This document shows, piece after piece, positions 7,982 to 16,232 of a stretch of 64,000 nt of DNA (positions within the stretch are counted from its first letter, which is position 1; every line of letters begins with the position of its first letter). Source of the stretch: CAVQCJ01 sp963771835 (GTDB taxonomy: Bacteria > Actinomycetota > Actinomycetes > Prado026); NCBI GenBank assembly GCA_963771835.1, contig CAVYVA010000004.1, forward strand, positions 434,001 through 498,000, given 5' to 3'. A program made the position numbers and the translations under genes. The notes beneath the pieces were generated by a model. It made no database searches, was not told the DNA's origin, and was given only the letters and a program-made list of their open reading frames with translations.

Positions 7982-8464
7982 ATGACCATCCGAACGAACA
8001 CCCCGAACCTGCTCGACAACCCGCCGATCCCCGTACAGGCCAAGCTCGCCGCCGCATGGACCAGCTTGATGTTCTTCTACATCTACATCGACTACTTCCA
8101 CCTCTACAAGCCCGGCGCCATCGACCAAATCCGGGGTGGCGTCATCTTTGAGTTCGACATCACCCCGACGTTGATGACCATTTTCGTCGTGGTCATAGGG
8201 ATCCCGGCCCTGATGGTGATGCTCTCCATGACGCTGCCCGCCCGTGTGAACCGCGCCACGAACCTCGTCGTGGCATCGCTCTACATCCCCGCCACGGTGT
8301 TCAACGCGGCAGGGGCGTCCTCGGACTGGGCCTTGTACTACGGCTTCCACATCGGAATCGAGGTGCTGATCCTGGCCTTCATCCTGCGCTCCGCCTGGAC
8401 CTGGCCCCGTCGCGTCGCATCGCCGGCGGCCACGGCAGCCAGCGTGTACAACGAGCCTCTTTAG
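7982..8464 (+). CDS. small four-helix membrane protein (DUF6326-like)
   Basis: 160 residues with four predicted membrane helices: LAAAWTSLMFFYIYIDYF, the TLMTIFVVVIGIPALMVML region, NLVVASLYIPATVFNAAG, and YYGFHIGIEVLILAFIL. The pattern and length fit the DUF6326 family, whose function is unknown. The GC content is lower than in the surrounding core genes, and the gene lies downstream of the oxidoreductase in the same orientation. It is probably co-transcribed and so under the same TetR control, with a gap of about 95 bases. Confidence 0.8.
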   Translation: MTIRTNTPNLLDNPPIPVQAKLAAAWTSLMFFYIYIDYFHLYKPGAIDQIRGGVIFEFDITPTLMTIFVVVIGIPALMVMLSMTLPARVNRATNLVVASLYIPATVFNAAGASSDWALYYGFHIGIEVLILAFILRSAWTWPRRVASPAATAASVYNEPL

Positions 8465-8544
8465 ACGCAGCATCACGCATGACTCCCTTCCGCGCGCCGG
8501 GTCGTCTCTCGCCCGGCCCGGCCGCGGTCATGGTCACCTGGCGT

Positions 8545-8612
8545 CCTGTGCCTTCGCTCCTGAGAGCACCGAGAGAGCTCACCAAGCGCTACGGCGACAA
8601 GCCCGCAGTGGA
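8545..8612 (+). pseudogene. stump of an ABC-transporter ATPase gene, N-terminal ~20 residues
   Basis: The frame ending RELTKRYGDKPAVD is the very start of a drug-type ABC ATPase, in which this segment normally runs on into the Walker A region. It stops exactly where the IS1634-type sequence begins, the next codon being a TAG made by the junction. The rest of the ATPase is not in the window. This marks where an element copy once entered, or recombined with, an ABC transporter gene downstream of the cargo. Confidence 0.6.
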
Positions 8613-8692
8613 TTAGTGCGCAGGCTTGTCTGTTCGGTGGATCGCTTCGAGGGCGGTACGGAGGTCGTCGGGGAGCGGGTCGGCGGCGGTGA
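8613..8692. repeat. 80-bp duplicated IS1634-type transposase 3' end, right copy
   Basis: Right-hand partner of 5885-5964 (79 of 80 identical), here forming the real 3' end of the intact transposase gene. The junction with ABC-transporter sequence is at 8612/8613. Confidence 0.85.
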
Positions 8693-10157
8693 TGGTGTGT
8701 GCGCCGGCCTGGATTTGGATGGTGCGGTAGCGGCGAGCCGTCTTCACGAACTTCTTGATCGACCAGCCGGTGCGGTCCTCGATCCAGCGGCTGACCGCCA
8801 GGGCGGCGAACACGATCGTCAGGTGGGCCTCGATCGAGTCACGCTGGCGGTGGTAGATCGGCCGGGCCTGAAGGTCGTGCTTGGACATCCGGAAGCTCTT
8901 CTCGACCTGGAACAGCCGGTGGTAGGCGTCGATCACGAACTCGGCGGTGATGGGTGTGCCGTCCGGGCAGGCCTGCAGGTTGGTGACGTACCCCTTGAGC
9001 CCGGCCAGCGCCCGGGCCTTGGCCTCCAGGGCCCGGTTCACGGTCCGGGTGCCGCCGGATAGCCGAACGAACCGGTTGCGCTTCACCGCGGTCCTGCCGG
9101 CGACGGCCTTCTCGGCCTTGGCGACCTGCTCGTCGATGCCGCGCAGCGTGCGGCGGGCCCGGTCGGCCCGGTACTGGTAGTAGATGACCTGATCGCGCCT
9201 GTTGTCCGTCCGGCTCGCGGGCCAGGGCTGGGTGAACAGGTGCCCGTCGGGGATCTCGGTGTCGGGGTGGGTCTCGCGCCACGCCTTGACGACGTAGGGG
9301 ACGTCGGGGATCCGGGCGCCCAGGATGAACGACAACCCCGCGGCCTCGATCGCGCGCTGGTTACCCGCGGACACCATCCCGGCGTCGGCGACGATCGTCA
9401 CATCGTCGAGCCGGTGGGCGGCCATGAACGAGCGGATGCTCGGGAGCATCGTGGTGGTCTCGGCGGCGTTGCCCTCGAACGCGTTCACCATCAGCGGGAA
9501 CCCGGCCGCGTCCGTCAGCAGCCCGATGGTGATCTGCGGCTCCAGGCGGCGTTCCTTGGAGAACCCGCTCTCGCGGAACCCGTCCCCGGCGTCGGTCTCG
9601 AAGTACAGCGTCGACACGTCGTAGAGGACCAGGCTGGCCGGCCCCAGGCCCGCGTGCCGTGCGCACGCCTCGGCCAGCTCCTGTCGCCACGCCTGCTTGG
9701 CGAACACGGGCAGGCGGCGCTTGACGGTGGCGTACGACGGCGGCGTGACACCGGCCTCCTTGAGCACCCGCAGGGCGTCCAGCTTGCTGGTCGGCTCGAT
9801 GATCCGGGCCAGCACCAGCTGCTCGAAGACCTCGTCCCCGCTGGCGGCGTGCTCCAGCCCGAGCACCCAATATGTGTGCGCCAGGGCGTCCCACAGATGC
9901 CCCATCCGTGACCACGTGATCTCCAGCGGACCATGCTGCGCCCGCTCGCTCCCTCCGGCTCGGTCCAGACCGAGGTCGAGCGTCTCCTGCCCGGCCGCCA
10001 GTCGCTGCCGCGCGACCGCCTTCAGCAGCTCCAACTCCGCGTCGTCGTGCGCCGATCCGATGTGCTCGATGTCCCGCGCCCCGCGCCGCGAGGAGTGCAC
10101 GATCTGCACCGCGGTCGCCCCCGACGCCGTCCTCACCGTGCGCACGTATGGGGACAC
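8613..10157 (-). CDS. IS1634-family (IS4 superfamily) transposase
   Basis: 514 residues from a GTG. The DDE catalytic residues are visible: Asp180 in LVLYDVSTLYFE, Asp258 in TIVADAGMVS, and Glu419 in FQVEKSFRMSKHDL, followed by the conserved ARPIYHR and a long insertion domain between the second Asp and the Glu. The frame is intact, so the protein could be active. Its stop codon lies only 16 bases from the element end in the left fragment, but here those bases are missing. This copy therefore lacks its own left terminus and would have to use the outer one at 5869. Confidence 0.93.
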   Translation of the reverse strand: MSPYVRTVRTASGATAVQIVHSSRRGARDIEHIGSAHDDAELELLKAVARQRLAAGQETLDLGLDRAGGSERAQHGPLEITWSRMGHLWDALAHTYWVLGLEHAASGDEVFEQLVLARIIEPTSKLDALRVLKEAGVTPPSYATVKRRLPVFAKQAWRQELAEACARHAGLGPASLVLYDVSTLYFETDAGDGFRESGFSKERRLEPQITIGLLTDAAGFPLMVNAFEGNAAETTTMLPSIRSFMAAHRLDDVTIVADAGMVSAGNQRAIEAAGLSFILGARIPDVPYVVKAWRETHPDTEIPDGHLFTQPWPASRTDNRRDQVIYYQYRADRARRTLRGIDEQVAKAEKAVAGRTAVKRNRFVRLSGGTRTVNRALEAKARALAGLKGYVTNLQACPDGTPITAEFVIDAYHRLFQVEKSFRMSKHDLQARPIYHRQRDSIEAHLTIVFAALAVSRWIEDRTGWSIKKFVKTARRYRTIQIQAGAHTITAADPLPDDLRTALEAIHRTDKPAH

Positions 10158-10268
10158 CGACCCACCCTACGAACCCGATTAGTGCGCAGATCCTCCACCG
10201 CCGGGCAGCGAACCAGCAGGTCAACGCCCCGCGCCCCTCCAAGATCTCAAACCGTGAGCCAAGTCAGG

Positions 10269-10363
10269 TACTACGCCAGGAAACTCACCCACGGCAAGAC
10301 CACCGGCGAAGCCAGACGCGCGCTCAAACGCCACCTCGCCGACCTGGTCTACACGACTCCCGT
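10269..10363 (+). repeat. 95-bp direct repeat, right copy (target-site duplication)
   Basis: Identical to 5774-5868 and directly adjacent to the right terminal repeat of the IS1634-type unit. The sequences diverge at the next base or two on each side, where IS110 sequence continues here and the element begins there. Confidence 0.85.
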
Positions 10364-10430
10364 CGCGGACGCGCAGCGGAGCCCGGGAGGACAAGTGGGG
10401 GCGTCTACAAGATCCAGCGCGGCTGACCTG
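10269..10430 (+). pseudogene. IS110-family transposase remnant, right part
   Basis: Begins with the right copy of the 95-bp repeat (10269-10363) and continues VADAQRSPGG and beyond in the same frame. Joined to 5699-5868 it restores a single IS110 transposase C-terminus. After about 10430 nothing recognisable remains. No IS110 terminal sequence could be identified. Confidence 0.65.
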
Positions 10431-10543
10431 ATCCCCATGGCCAACACTTCGGATAAGTCACTTCCCGGGCTCCACCAGCAGGCTACAACTGACGTCGCTT
10501 GCCACACAGAGGCTTCGTTGGGGGCTGATCAACGCCTACGAGC

Positions 10544-11563
10544 CTAGGCGGCGTGGTGGTGCTCCACCGTTAGGGTCGAGGCGCCGCCGCCTGACGAGGG
10601 CGGCTCAGTCTCGGGTTGCTTCTGGCGGCTGAACCAGTGCCAGCGCATGGACACTGCCGCGAAGGTGAGGATGAGCAGCCCGGTGATGGTCAGTGAGGCC
10701 GGCACGCCGAGGGTGTCGCCGAAGTAGTAGGTGACTGCTCCGATGACGTAGCCGAGCAGGGCCACCGAGGCCATCGCCAGACCAGGCGTGAACCTGGCAC
10801 CGACGCTCAGCGCCATGACACTGGCCGCTGTACCGATCCCGAGCCCGAACCGCACGGCGCTCGGCTCCCCGATCACCGAGGGCGCGATCAGGCCAACGAG
10901 AAGCCCCAACGGAACCGCGACGAGCCACGGTGCGAGGCGCCGCAGCCAACCAGCCGCCGCCCAGGCGAGGCCGATCGCCCAAATCGGCAGCGCGATCATC
11001 CACGGGTCTGGCTCGTCGACCAGGCGTACGACGACCGCTGCCGTACTCACCAGGATGCCGGCGAACAGGACGGCCTGCTGGATCGCGTGCTGGTGCACCA
11101 ACCACAGAACCGCTGCGTAAACGGTGGTCGCTGTCGCGACCGTCAGGAACGCCGTCTTGTCCGAGGTGTCGTAGGCCTGATTGACGACCGCGACGGTGCC
11201 CGCGAAGGCCGCGGTAGACACCGCCCACGTGACACTGGTCAACCGACGGTAGGCGGGCTCGGCCGACGACCTGACGAGCCAGCCGGCGCCGAGGAAGATC
11301 ACTGCTGCGCTGCCGAGGATCGCCAGCCGACCTGCGGTGCCGATGTCCTCCCACCGCTGGCCCACGGCGGCGCTGGCGCCCGCCAGGACCAGGATCGTCC
11401 CCACGTAGCCCACAGCCTCGGTCAGCAGCGAGACGCGGTTCGTCCGCCGTTCGTCCGCCGTGTCACCGCCCGGGCGCGTCTGGGACCGGCTGTACTGGAC
11501 CCACAGCGCCATCCCCCCAATGATCGCCACGAGTAGGAGGATCATCACCACTGGTCCGATCAT
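10544..11563 (-). CDS. polytopic membrane protein (DUF2157-like)
   Basis: 339 residues from the ATG at 11563, chosen because GGAGGTGA stands 5 bases upstream; a GTG three codons earlier overlaps that signal. After a first N-terminal helix and a charged loop (SQTRPGGDTADERRTNR) there are about nine closely spaced helices and a basic, Pro/His-rich tail. The order of short helices and the VGTILVLAGASAAVGQRW segment resemble DUF2157 membrane proteins, whose function is unknown. It stands alone between transposon remnants and a DUF6869-like gene. Confidence 0.75.
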   Translation of the reverse strand: MIGPVVMILLLVAIIGGMALWVQYSRSQTRPGGDTADERRTNRVSLLTEAVGYVGTILVLAGASAAVGQRWEDIGTAGRLAILGSAAVIFLGAGWLVRSSAEPAYRRLTSVTWAVSTAAFAGTVAVVNQAYDTSDKTAFLTVATATTVYAAVLWLVHQHAIQQAVLFAGILVSTAAVVVRLVDEPDPWMIALPIWAIGLAWAAAGWLRRLAPWLVAVPLGLLVGLIAPSVIGEPSAVRFGLGIGTAASVMALSVGARFTPGLAMASVALLGYVIGAVTYYFGDTLGVPASLTITGLLILTFAAVSMRWHWFSRQKQPETEPPSSGGGASTLTVEHHHAA

Positions 11564-11717
11564 CGGACTCACCTCCCGGTCCGTCACAGGACACTTTCAG
11601 CGTCACACCAGCCCCGCAGGGCGGACAGAGAACAAAGTCCTCCCACCACCCTGTCGGCTCGAAGCGCCCGCCCCGAAGGCCGGGTCTAACAAGCCCTCTC
11701 ACGGCACCTCGGTGCGC

Positions 11718-12194
11718 CTAGGGGTGCCGGGGTCGCTTGTCTTGACGCTTGCTGGGTCGCTTGGGCCGCTTGCTCGGTCGGGATGCATCTCGGTCCGCAA
11801 CAAGATCGCTGGCTCCAAGGGCTACGAGGCGGGCTCGAACCCCCGGGTCGACGTCCTCACCCAGCCACAGGCACTCAAGGGCGCTGCGAAGCTTGGCGGA
11901 GCCGCGGGCGAGCCCTTCCACCTGGTCGACAAATCGCAGGCCATGTCCGGCGTGCGACAGCAGGTTCTCCAATGGGCCTGCGCCTATGTCGCAGACGTCC
12001 TGATCGCTGCTCGCGTGCTCGATCAGCACGGCGATCACTGCCAAGGACTCGGGGTCACCGTCGTTGACGAGATCCGCCAGGCAGTCATGCGCAGGTGTGT
12101 CGGGGAGGCCCTTCGCGTTGAGGAGCGGCTGCTCAGCCCCCCACGCCGTGGCCAACTCTTCGCGCGAGGCCCAGCGCCACTCGCGGTCGGTCAT
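11718..12194 (-). CDS. DUF6869-like protein
   Basis: 158 residues from the ATG at 12194. The segment AVIAVLIEHASSDQDVCDIGAGPLENLLSHAG is split over the centre of the protein and matches the DUF6869 pattern, in which IGAGPLE(D/N)LL is the hallmark. The C-terminus is a lysine/arginine-rich repeat (SKRPKRPSKRQDKR) encoded by tandem gcttg-rich DNA at 11720-11780. Function is unknown; such proteins often sit in variable islands. The much longer open frame that continues upstream on this strand lies antisense to the glucosidase and is not coding. Confidence 0.65.
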   Translation of the reverse strand: MTDREWRWASREELATAWGAEQPLLNAKGLPDTPAHDCLADLVNDGDPESLAVIAVLIEHASSDQDVCDIGAGPLENLLSHAGHGLRFVDQVEGLARGSAKLRSALECLWLGEDVDPGVRARLVALGASDLVADRDASRPSKRPKRPSKRQDKRPRHP

Positions 12195-12377
12195 GTCCGT
12201 CCACGTGATCGGTTCCGGCACCCGCACATACTGCTGGATACCGTGCCCGAGAAGCCGCCCTACAGCGGCAGCTGCAGCGCCCTGCGGCAAGGTCGATGGC
12301 TCCGGCAATGTCTGTGGGCTCAGCCCTCCGCCGGGCTTGCGGCCGGGGTCGTCGTTGGTGTGCGGCTGGGGGAGAGA

Positions 12378-13922
12378 ATGGCTCTCGTGTACGACTGGCG
12401 CGCCGCCGTGATCTACGAGGTATATGTGCGGTCGTTCCGAGACACCGACGGCGACGGAGTCGGTGACCTGGCCGGTGTCACGGCTTCCCTGGACTACCTG
12501 AGCGAGCTGGGGGTCTCGGCCGTGTGGCTCTCGCCCATCCATCCCTCGCCAGGGGTTGATCTGGGCTACGACGTAGCCGACTACACGGCGGTCGACCCTG
12601 ATCTGGGCTCGCTCGCCGACCTGGACAAGCTCGTCGCCGGGGCTCATCGGCGGGGGATGGCCGTGCTCCTGGACTGGGTGGTGAACCACACCTCCAACCG
12701 CCATCCCTGGTTCGCTGACGCGATTTCCTCGCCGTCGAGCCAGCACCGGGACTGGTACATGTTCCGGCCCGGCCGCGGCCCGGGCCGACCGCCCAACAAC
12801 TGGCGCGCGATGTTCGGTGGATCCGCCTGGCAGCGTGACGATCGCTCCGGGCAGTGGTACCTGCACACGTTCTTCCTCGAGCAGCCTGACCTGAACTGGC
12901 GGAGCCCGGCGCTGCGCGAGGCTGTTGCGGACGCCATGCGATTCTGGCTGGACCGCGGTATCGACGGGTTCCGGCTGGACTCCCTGCCGTTCCTGGTCAA
13001 GGACGACTTGTTGCGCGACAACCCTGACGATCCCACGTGGCGGCCGGGCTTGCCCGAATACCGCCAGCTCATGCCCGAGCACACCGTCGACCAGCCCGAC
13101 CTGGCAGAGGTCCTCCAGTTCTTCCGTGCAGCCATCGATGAGTACCCCAACCGCGTGCTCCTTGGCGAACTTGGCCTCCCACCTACGCGGATGGCCCGGT
13201 ACTTCGCAGACATCCAGATCCCCATGAACTTCGGCTTGATCACCGAGCCTTGGACCGCTGACCGTATTGCCCGCCGCATTCAGGCCCACCTCGACGCGCT
13301 ACCGCCGCACGCGTGGCCGAACTGGGTGCTGGGCAACCACGACGTGTCCCGCGTGGCGACCCGGCTAGGCCCGCAGACCGCGCGCGCTGCCGCGGTCATC
13401 CAGTTGACACTTCCAGGCACTATCACGATCTACAACGGCGACGAACTGGGCATGACCGACGCGCCTCCCCACCAGCTCAGCCGCGACCGGCTGGGCCAAG
13501 CCGACCTGGCGCGATCGCGGGACCCACAGCGAGCACCGATGCCGTGGGATGCCAGCATCAACGCCGGATTCTCCTCAGCCCCGCCCTGGCTGCCGATTCA
13601 CCCCGAGGCCACAGCCCTGTGCGTCCAAGCGCAGGCCAGTGACCCGAACTCGATGCTCGCGCTCTACAGGGATCTACTACGACTTCGACGGGAGCATCCC
13701 GACCTAGCACACGGCTCGGTTGAGGATCTCCATTGCCATCGAGGCACCCTGCTCTACCGTCGCGGCAGGTTCCACGTGTATGCCAACCTGGCTGCGGAGC
13801 CAACTTCGCTGCAGCTGTCCCCGCCGGGAAAGCCGATCATCAGCAGCCATGGCACCGCCACCAGAGAGCAACTCACTGATCACATCCGGCTCGACCCGGG
13901 CCACGCCATCATCTTGGCCTGA
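12378..13922 (+). CDS. GH13 alpha-glucosidase/oligo-1,6-glucosidase-type enzyme
   Basis: 514 residues of a (beta/alpha)8 alpha-amylase-family hydrolase. It begins YDWRAAVIYEVYVRSFRD, has the region I motif DWVVNHTS, the nucleophile Asp in DGFRLDSLPF, the acid/base Glu in LLGELGLP and the transition-state Asp in LGNHDVSR, then a short beta-sandwich C-domain. The family cleaves alpha-linked gluco-oligosaccharides or transfers glucose; the exact linkage is not readable. ATG 12378 is only 3 bases from GGAG, whereas GTG 12387 is 12 bases from it, so the start is uncertain by three codons. It is cytoplasmic: no signal peptide. Confidence 0.88.
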   Translation: MALVYDWRAAVIYEVYVRSFRDTDGDGVGDLAGVTASLDYLSELGVSAVWLSPIHPSPGVDLGYDVADYTAVDPDLGSLADLDKLVAGAHRRGMAVLLDWVVNHTSNRHPWFADAISSPSSQHRDWYMFRPGRGPGRPPNNWRAMFGGSAWQRDDRSGQWYLHTFFLEQPDLNWRSPALREAVADAMRFWLDRGIDGFRLDSLPFLVKDDLLRDNPDDPTWRPGLPEYRQLMPEHTVDQPDLAEVLQFFRAAIDEYPNRVLLGELGLPPTRMARYFADIQIPMNFGLITEPWTADRIARRIQAHLDALPPHAWPNWVLGNHDVSRVATRLGPQTARAAAVIQLTLPGTITIYNGDELGMTDAPPHQLSRDRLGQADLARSRDPQRAPMPWDASINAGFSSAPPWLPIHPEATALCVQAQASDPNSMLALYRDLLRLRREHPDLAHGSVEDLHCHRGTLLYRRGRFHVYANLAAEPTSLQLSPPGKPIISSHGTATREQLTDHIRLDPGHAIILA

Positions 13923-14066
13923 CTACCAGGCCTGGCTCTCCTCCTCGAACAGGCGTTGTCCCCATCGCTGCGCAGGAGACAGCCCCTAGCCATTGCATCG
14001 GCCCGCGCATACCGTCTTGGGGCGGCAGGACGCAGGCTCATCGACGCGACTCGCGAAAGGTGCGAC

Positions 14067-14426
14067 ATGACGAAGTACATGTTGTCGTTCGGTGCCCGCG
14101 CGATGGACCACATCCCCGAGCACGAGATGCCCGCCGTCGCCAAGGCCGCGCACGCGGTCTGCCAGGAAGCCATCAGCGCCGGCGTCTACGTCATGGCGGG
14201 GGGCCTGGAGGACCAACCAGCGAGCATCGTGTCCCCTGACGGGACGGTCGCCGAAGGACCGAACCCGGAGGCCATCAGCGGAATTACGGTCGTCGACGTG
14301 CCCACACGCGAGGAAGCGCTGGCTTGGGCTTCCAAGGTGGCCACCGCGTGTCGCTGCGCCCAGGAGGTCCGGGAGATCGGGTCGGATCCCGACCTGGACG
14401 CGATGCTGCGCGGGACCGCTCCCTAG
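14067..14426 (+). CDS. YCII-related (DGPF) domain protein
   Basis: 119 residues starting MTKYMLSFGARAMDHIP, with the ferredoxin-like alpha/beta fold of YCII proteins: a central MAGGLEDQPASIVSPDG strand-loop and GITVVDVPTREEALAWASKV. GAAAGG lies 6 bases before the ATG. YCII proteins are small, sometimes peroxide-degrading or structural domains, and in actinobacteria they frequently accompany ECF sigma factors with SnoaL tails, like the one about 9 kb upstream. A strong hairpin follows about 150 bases downstream. Confidence 0.85.
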   Translation: MTKYMLSFGARAMDHIPEHEMPAVAKAAHAVCQEAISAGVYVMAGGLEDQPASIVSPDGTVAEGPNPEAISGITVVDVPTREEALAWASKVATACRCAQEVREIGSDPDLDAMLRGTAP

Positions 14427-14579
14427 CACCCGAGCGAGAACGGCACATAGGCGCGGCGCTTGCCGGGTCGGCTGAAATCCGGCAGTAACCACGGCGCCAG
14501 GTGCGTTGCGCTGCTGCAGCCCAATGGCTCTTTGGTGGCCCACGGCCAAGACTCGCTGAGGTTCTTGGTGTCTGAGCGT

Positions 14580-14619
14580 GACTACGGGCCAGCACAATGG
14601 TTCGTGCTGGCCCGTAGTC
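14580..14619. terminator. 16-bp perfect hairpin between convergent genes
   Basis: Arms gactacgggccagcac and gtgctggcccgtagtc with an 8-base loop. It lies between the YCII gene and the convergent beta-propeller gene and can serve as a bidirectional terminator. There is no clear U-tract on either side, which is usual in GC-rich actinobacteria. Confidence 0.8.
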
Positions 14620-14635
14620 TGCGTCCTTCCTGGGT

Positions 14636-15769
14636 TTATCGAATGGCGACCACCTGGCCACCGCTGGAGCAAAGGGTGGGTGCCAGCCCGGTTGCCGGGG
14701 CGATGCTGCAGTTGGACACGTACACGGTGCCGTTCAAGAACGCGAACCCGGACGAGAAGAACAGGCTGCCCATGCCCAGGGTGGTCCGGGTCCCGTTGGG
14801 GGCGATCTTCACAACGGCCCCCAGCGGGTTGGCTGTCGGGGACTCGTCTAGCCCGTTGACCTGGAACTCGGTGGCGTAGAAGTTTCCTTGCGGGTCGAAC
14901 CCGCAGCCCTGCACGGTGGTCAGGCCGCGGGCCCAGACGGACTTGGTCGCCTTACCGTTCTTGACCACGATCCGCCACACGCGTGCGTTCCCAGGGGCGA
15001 AGTTCCCGCCGAGCAGCTCACCGACGTACAGCGCACCGTCAGGGCCCTTGGCGACACAGGTGGGAACCGCGTCGGTCGGGCTTCCCGACGGAACGTTGAG
15101 GAAGGTCAGGACCTTGACCGTCCCATTGGGCATGACCTGGTCCAGGGTGTTCGCGCCCGCGTCGGCGACGAACATCTGACCACCGGTGACCAGGACACCG
15201 TTGGGGTTGGAGTCCGGGAACTGATCCGGAACCAGGTTCACGTGGGCGCTGGACCAGATGTAGTCGTGGTCACCGACCCCGGCCTTGTCCACGAATGAGC
15301 CGTTCCGGACCTGCCCGAACTGACCGAGGTCCTTCTGACCCGCCTGGAGCAAGAACGTCGGCAGCTGTCCCAACGGGAGCCCGAACGTGTTGGCCGCGAA
15401 CTGCCCATACACCACTCCACCGGATGCGGACACAGCGTCCATGCCTACCGCCGCGACGCCACCCTGGCCCGAGATCGAGATCAGCCCGGTCACCAGCCGA
15501 GTCACCCCGTTCGTCCCCACCTGGTCGATCGACCCGGTCAACCCCACGCAGGTGGTGGGGTCCAGGCAGTTGGTGCCGCCGCGCCCCGCCTCAGCGAGGT
15601 AGAGCTTCCCGCCATCGGCCGACAAAGCCCGGGGGTTGCTCAAGTGCGACGCGACGACCGTTACAGACGACCCGGTAGCCGATGCCGTCGCCGGCCCCAT
15701 AGCGAATGCGACCCCAACGGCCAGGCCGCAGGCAGTAAGTGTTCTGAGCACGAGCGTAGGTCTGCGCAT
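14636..15769 (-). CDS. secreted ScyD/ScyE-family beta-propeller protein
   Basis: 377 residues with a Sec signal peptide (positively charged start, hydrophobic stretch to ~32, AxA-type site at ATASA). The mature part has repeats of about 45 residues of the kind NPRALSADGGKLYLAEAG, LVTGGQMFVADAGANTLDQV and GPDGALYVGELLGG. This is the six-bladed NHL/SMP-30-like propeller of the ScyD/ScyE family. Functions of these exported proteins are generally unknown. The cysteine pairs TNCLDPTTC and SNCS...LC suggest disulfides, consistent with export. Confidence 0.87.
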   Translation of the reverse strand: MRRPTLVLRTLTACGLAVGVAFAMGPATASATGSSVTVVASHLSNPRALSADGGKLYLAEAGRGGTNCLDPTTCVGLTGSIDQVGTNGVTRLVTGLISISGQGGVAAVGMDAVSASGGVVYGQFAANTFGLPLGQLPTFLLQAGQKDLGQFGQVRNGSFVDKAGVGDHDYIWSSAHVNLVPDQFPDSNPNGVLVTGGQMFVADAGANTLDQVMPNGTVKVLTFLNVPSGSPTDAVPTCVAKGPDGALYVGELLGGNFAPGNARVWRIVVKNGKATKSVWARGLTTVQGCGFDPQGNFYATEFQVNGLDESPTANPLGAVVKIAPNGTRTTLGMGSLFFSSGFAFLNGTVYVSNCSIAPATGLAPTLCSSGGQVVAIR

Positions 15770-16232
15770 GGATCCCCTCCAGGTTGATGAACCACGGCGA
15801 CTTTGGGCGCAGCAATCACCGCTGGGAGAGGCTTACTCCACAAACCCCAATGCCGCCAGGGAGGCCACGCCCTGCAGTGCACCGGTCACTCACCGACGCC
15901 AGGAGCCACCGAATGCGACGCGTTCGGTGCGGCCCCTGGACGAACAACGGCGGGTCGCGATGTGGCCGGGTGAGGCTGCAGCTCAGCACCCGCACCCCGT
16001 CCAACGCGGCCGGCGACCGGGGTCCTCACGGGAATCGTCATCGGACCGGCTCGATCAGCTAGACCATCGCTGGCACCGCGATTGGGCCGCGATGTCGGCC
16101 GACCTCGCCAGCAAGCCCACGTCTGACTGCCACCGATGTGCCGATAGCGGGCTGATCCGGTCCGGTCTTCTCCCGGTGATTCCTACCGAGGAGCACCTTG
16201 ACCAGAGTAGTTTGGAATGCAAACCTAAGGGT
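15770..16232. other. 463-bp intergenic region without a recognised gene
   Basis: I find no supported gene here. An open plus-strand frame crosses the whole stretch but has no start signal, no domain and unlike residue composition. The right-hand end carries the regulatory region of the following membrane-protein gene. Confidence 0.6.
16210..16224. promoter_or_regulatory. candidate operator GTTTG-GAATG-CAAAC
   Basis: A perfect 5+5 inverted repeat 8 bases before the ATG of the membrane-protein gene, just after TTGACC (16198-16203), a possible -35. It is in the right place for autoregulation by the winged-helix protein encoded second in the operon. The proposed binding is inference. Confidence 0.45.

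Larger units (their letters stand above)
5869..10268. mobile_element. 4.4 kb IS1634-type composite or nested transposon with cargo
   Basis: The outer ends are imperfect inverted repeats: cccgacttggctca at 5869-5882 and tgagccaagtcagg at 10255-10268 (13 of 14 pair). Directly outside are 95-bp direct repeats. Inside are a 96-bp left-end fragment of the element, a cargo of tetR, an oxidoreductase and a small membrane protein, a stump of an ABC ATPase gene, and one intact transposase gene reading leftward. An 80-bp stretch of the transposase 3' end occurs twice, on both sides of the cargo. Removing cargo and duplicate leaves a simple element of about 1.67 kb. Either two copies flanked the cargo and the left one was mostly deleted, or a segment entered a single copy by recombination. 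Confidence 0.75.

Noticed and set aside
11460..12377. Long plus-strand frame continuous with the glucosidase, suggesting an 820-residue protein
   Set aside because: The part before 12378 has no domain or start signal and lies opposite the DUF6869-like gene. GH13 homology begins only at residue ~3 of the shorter form.
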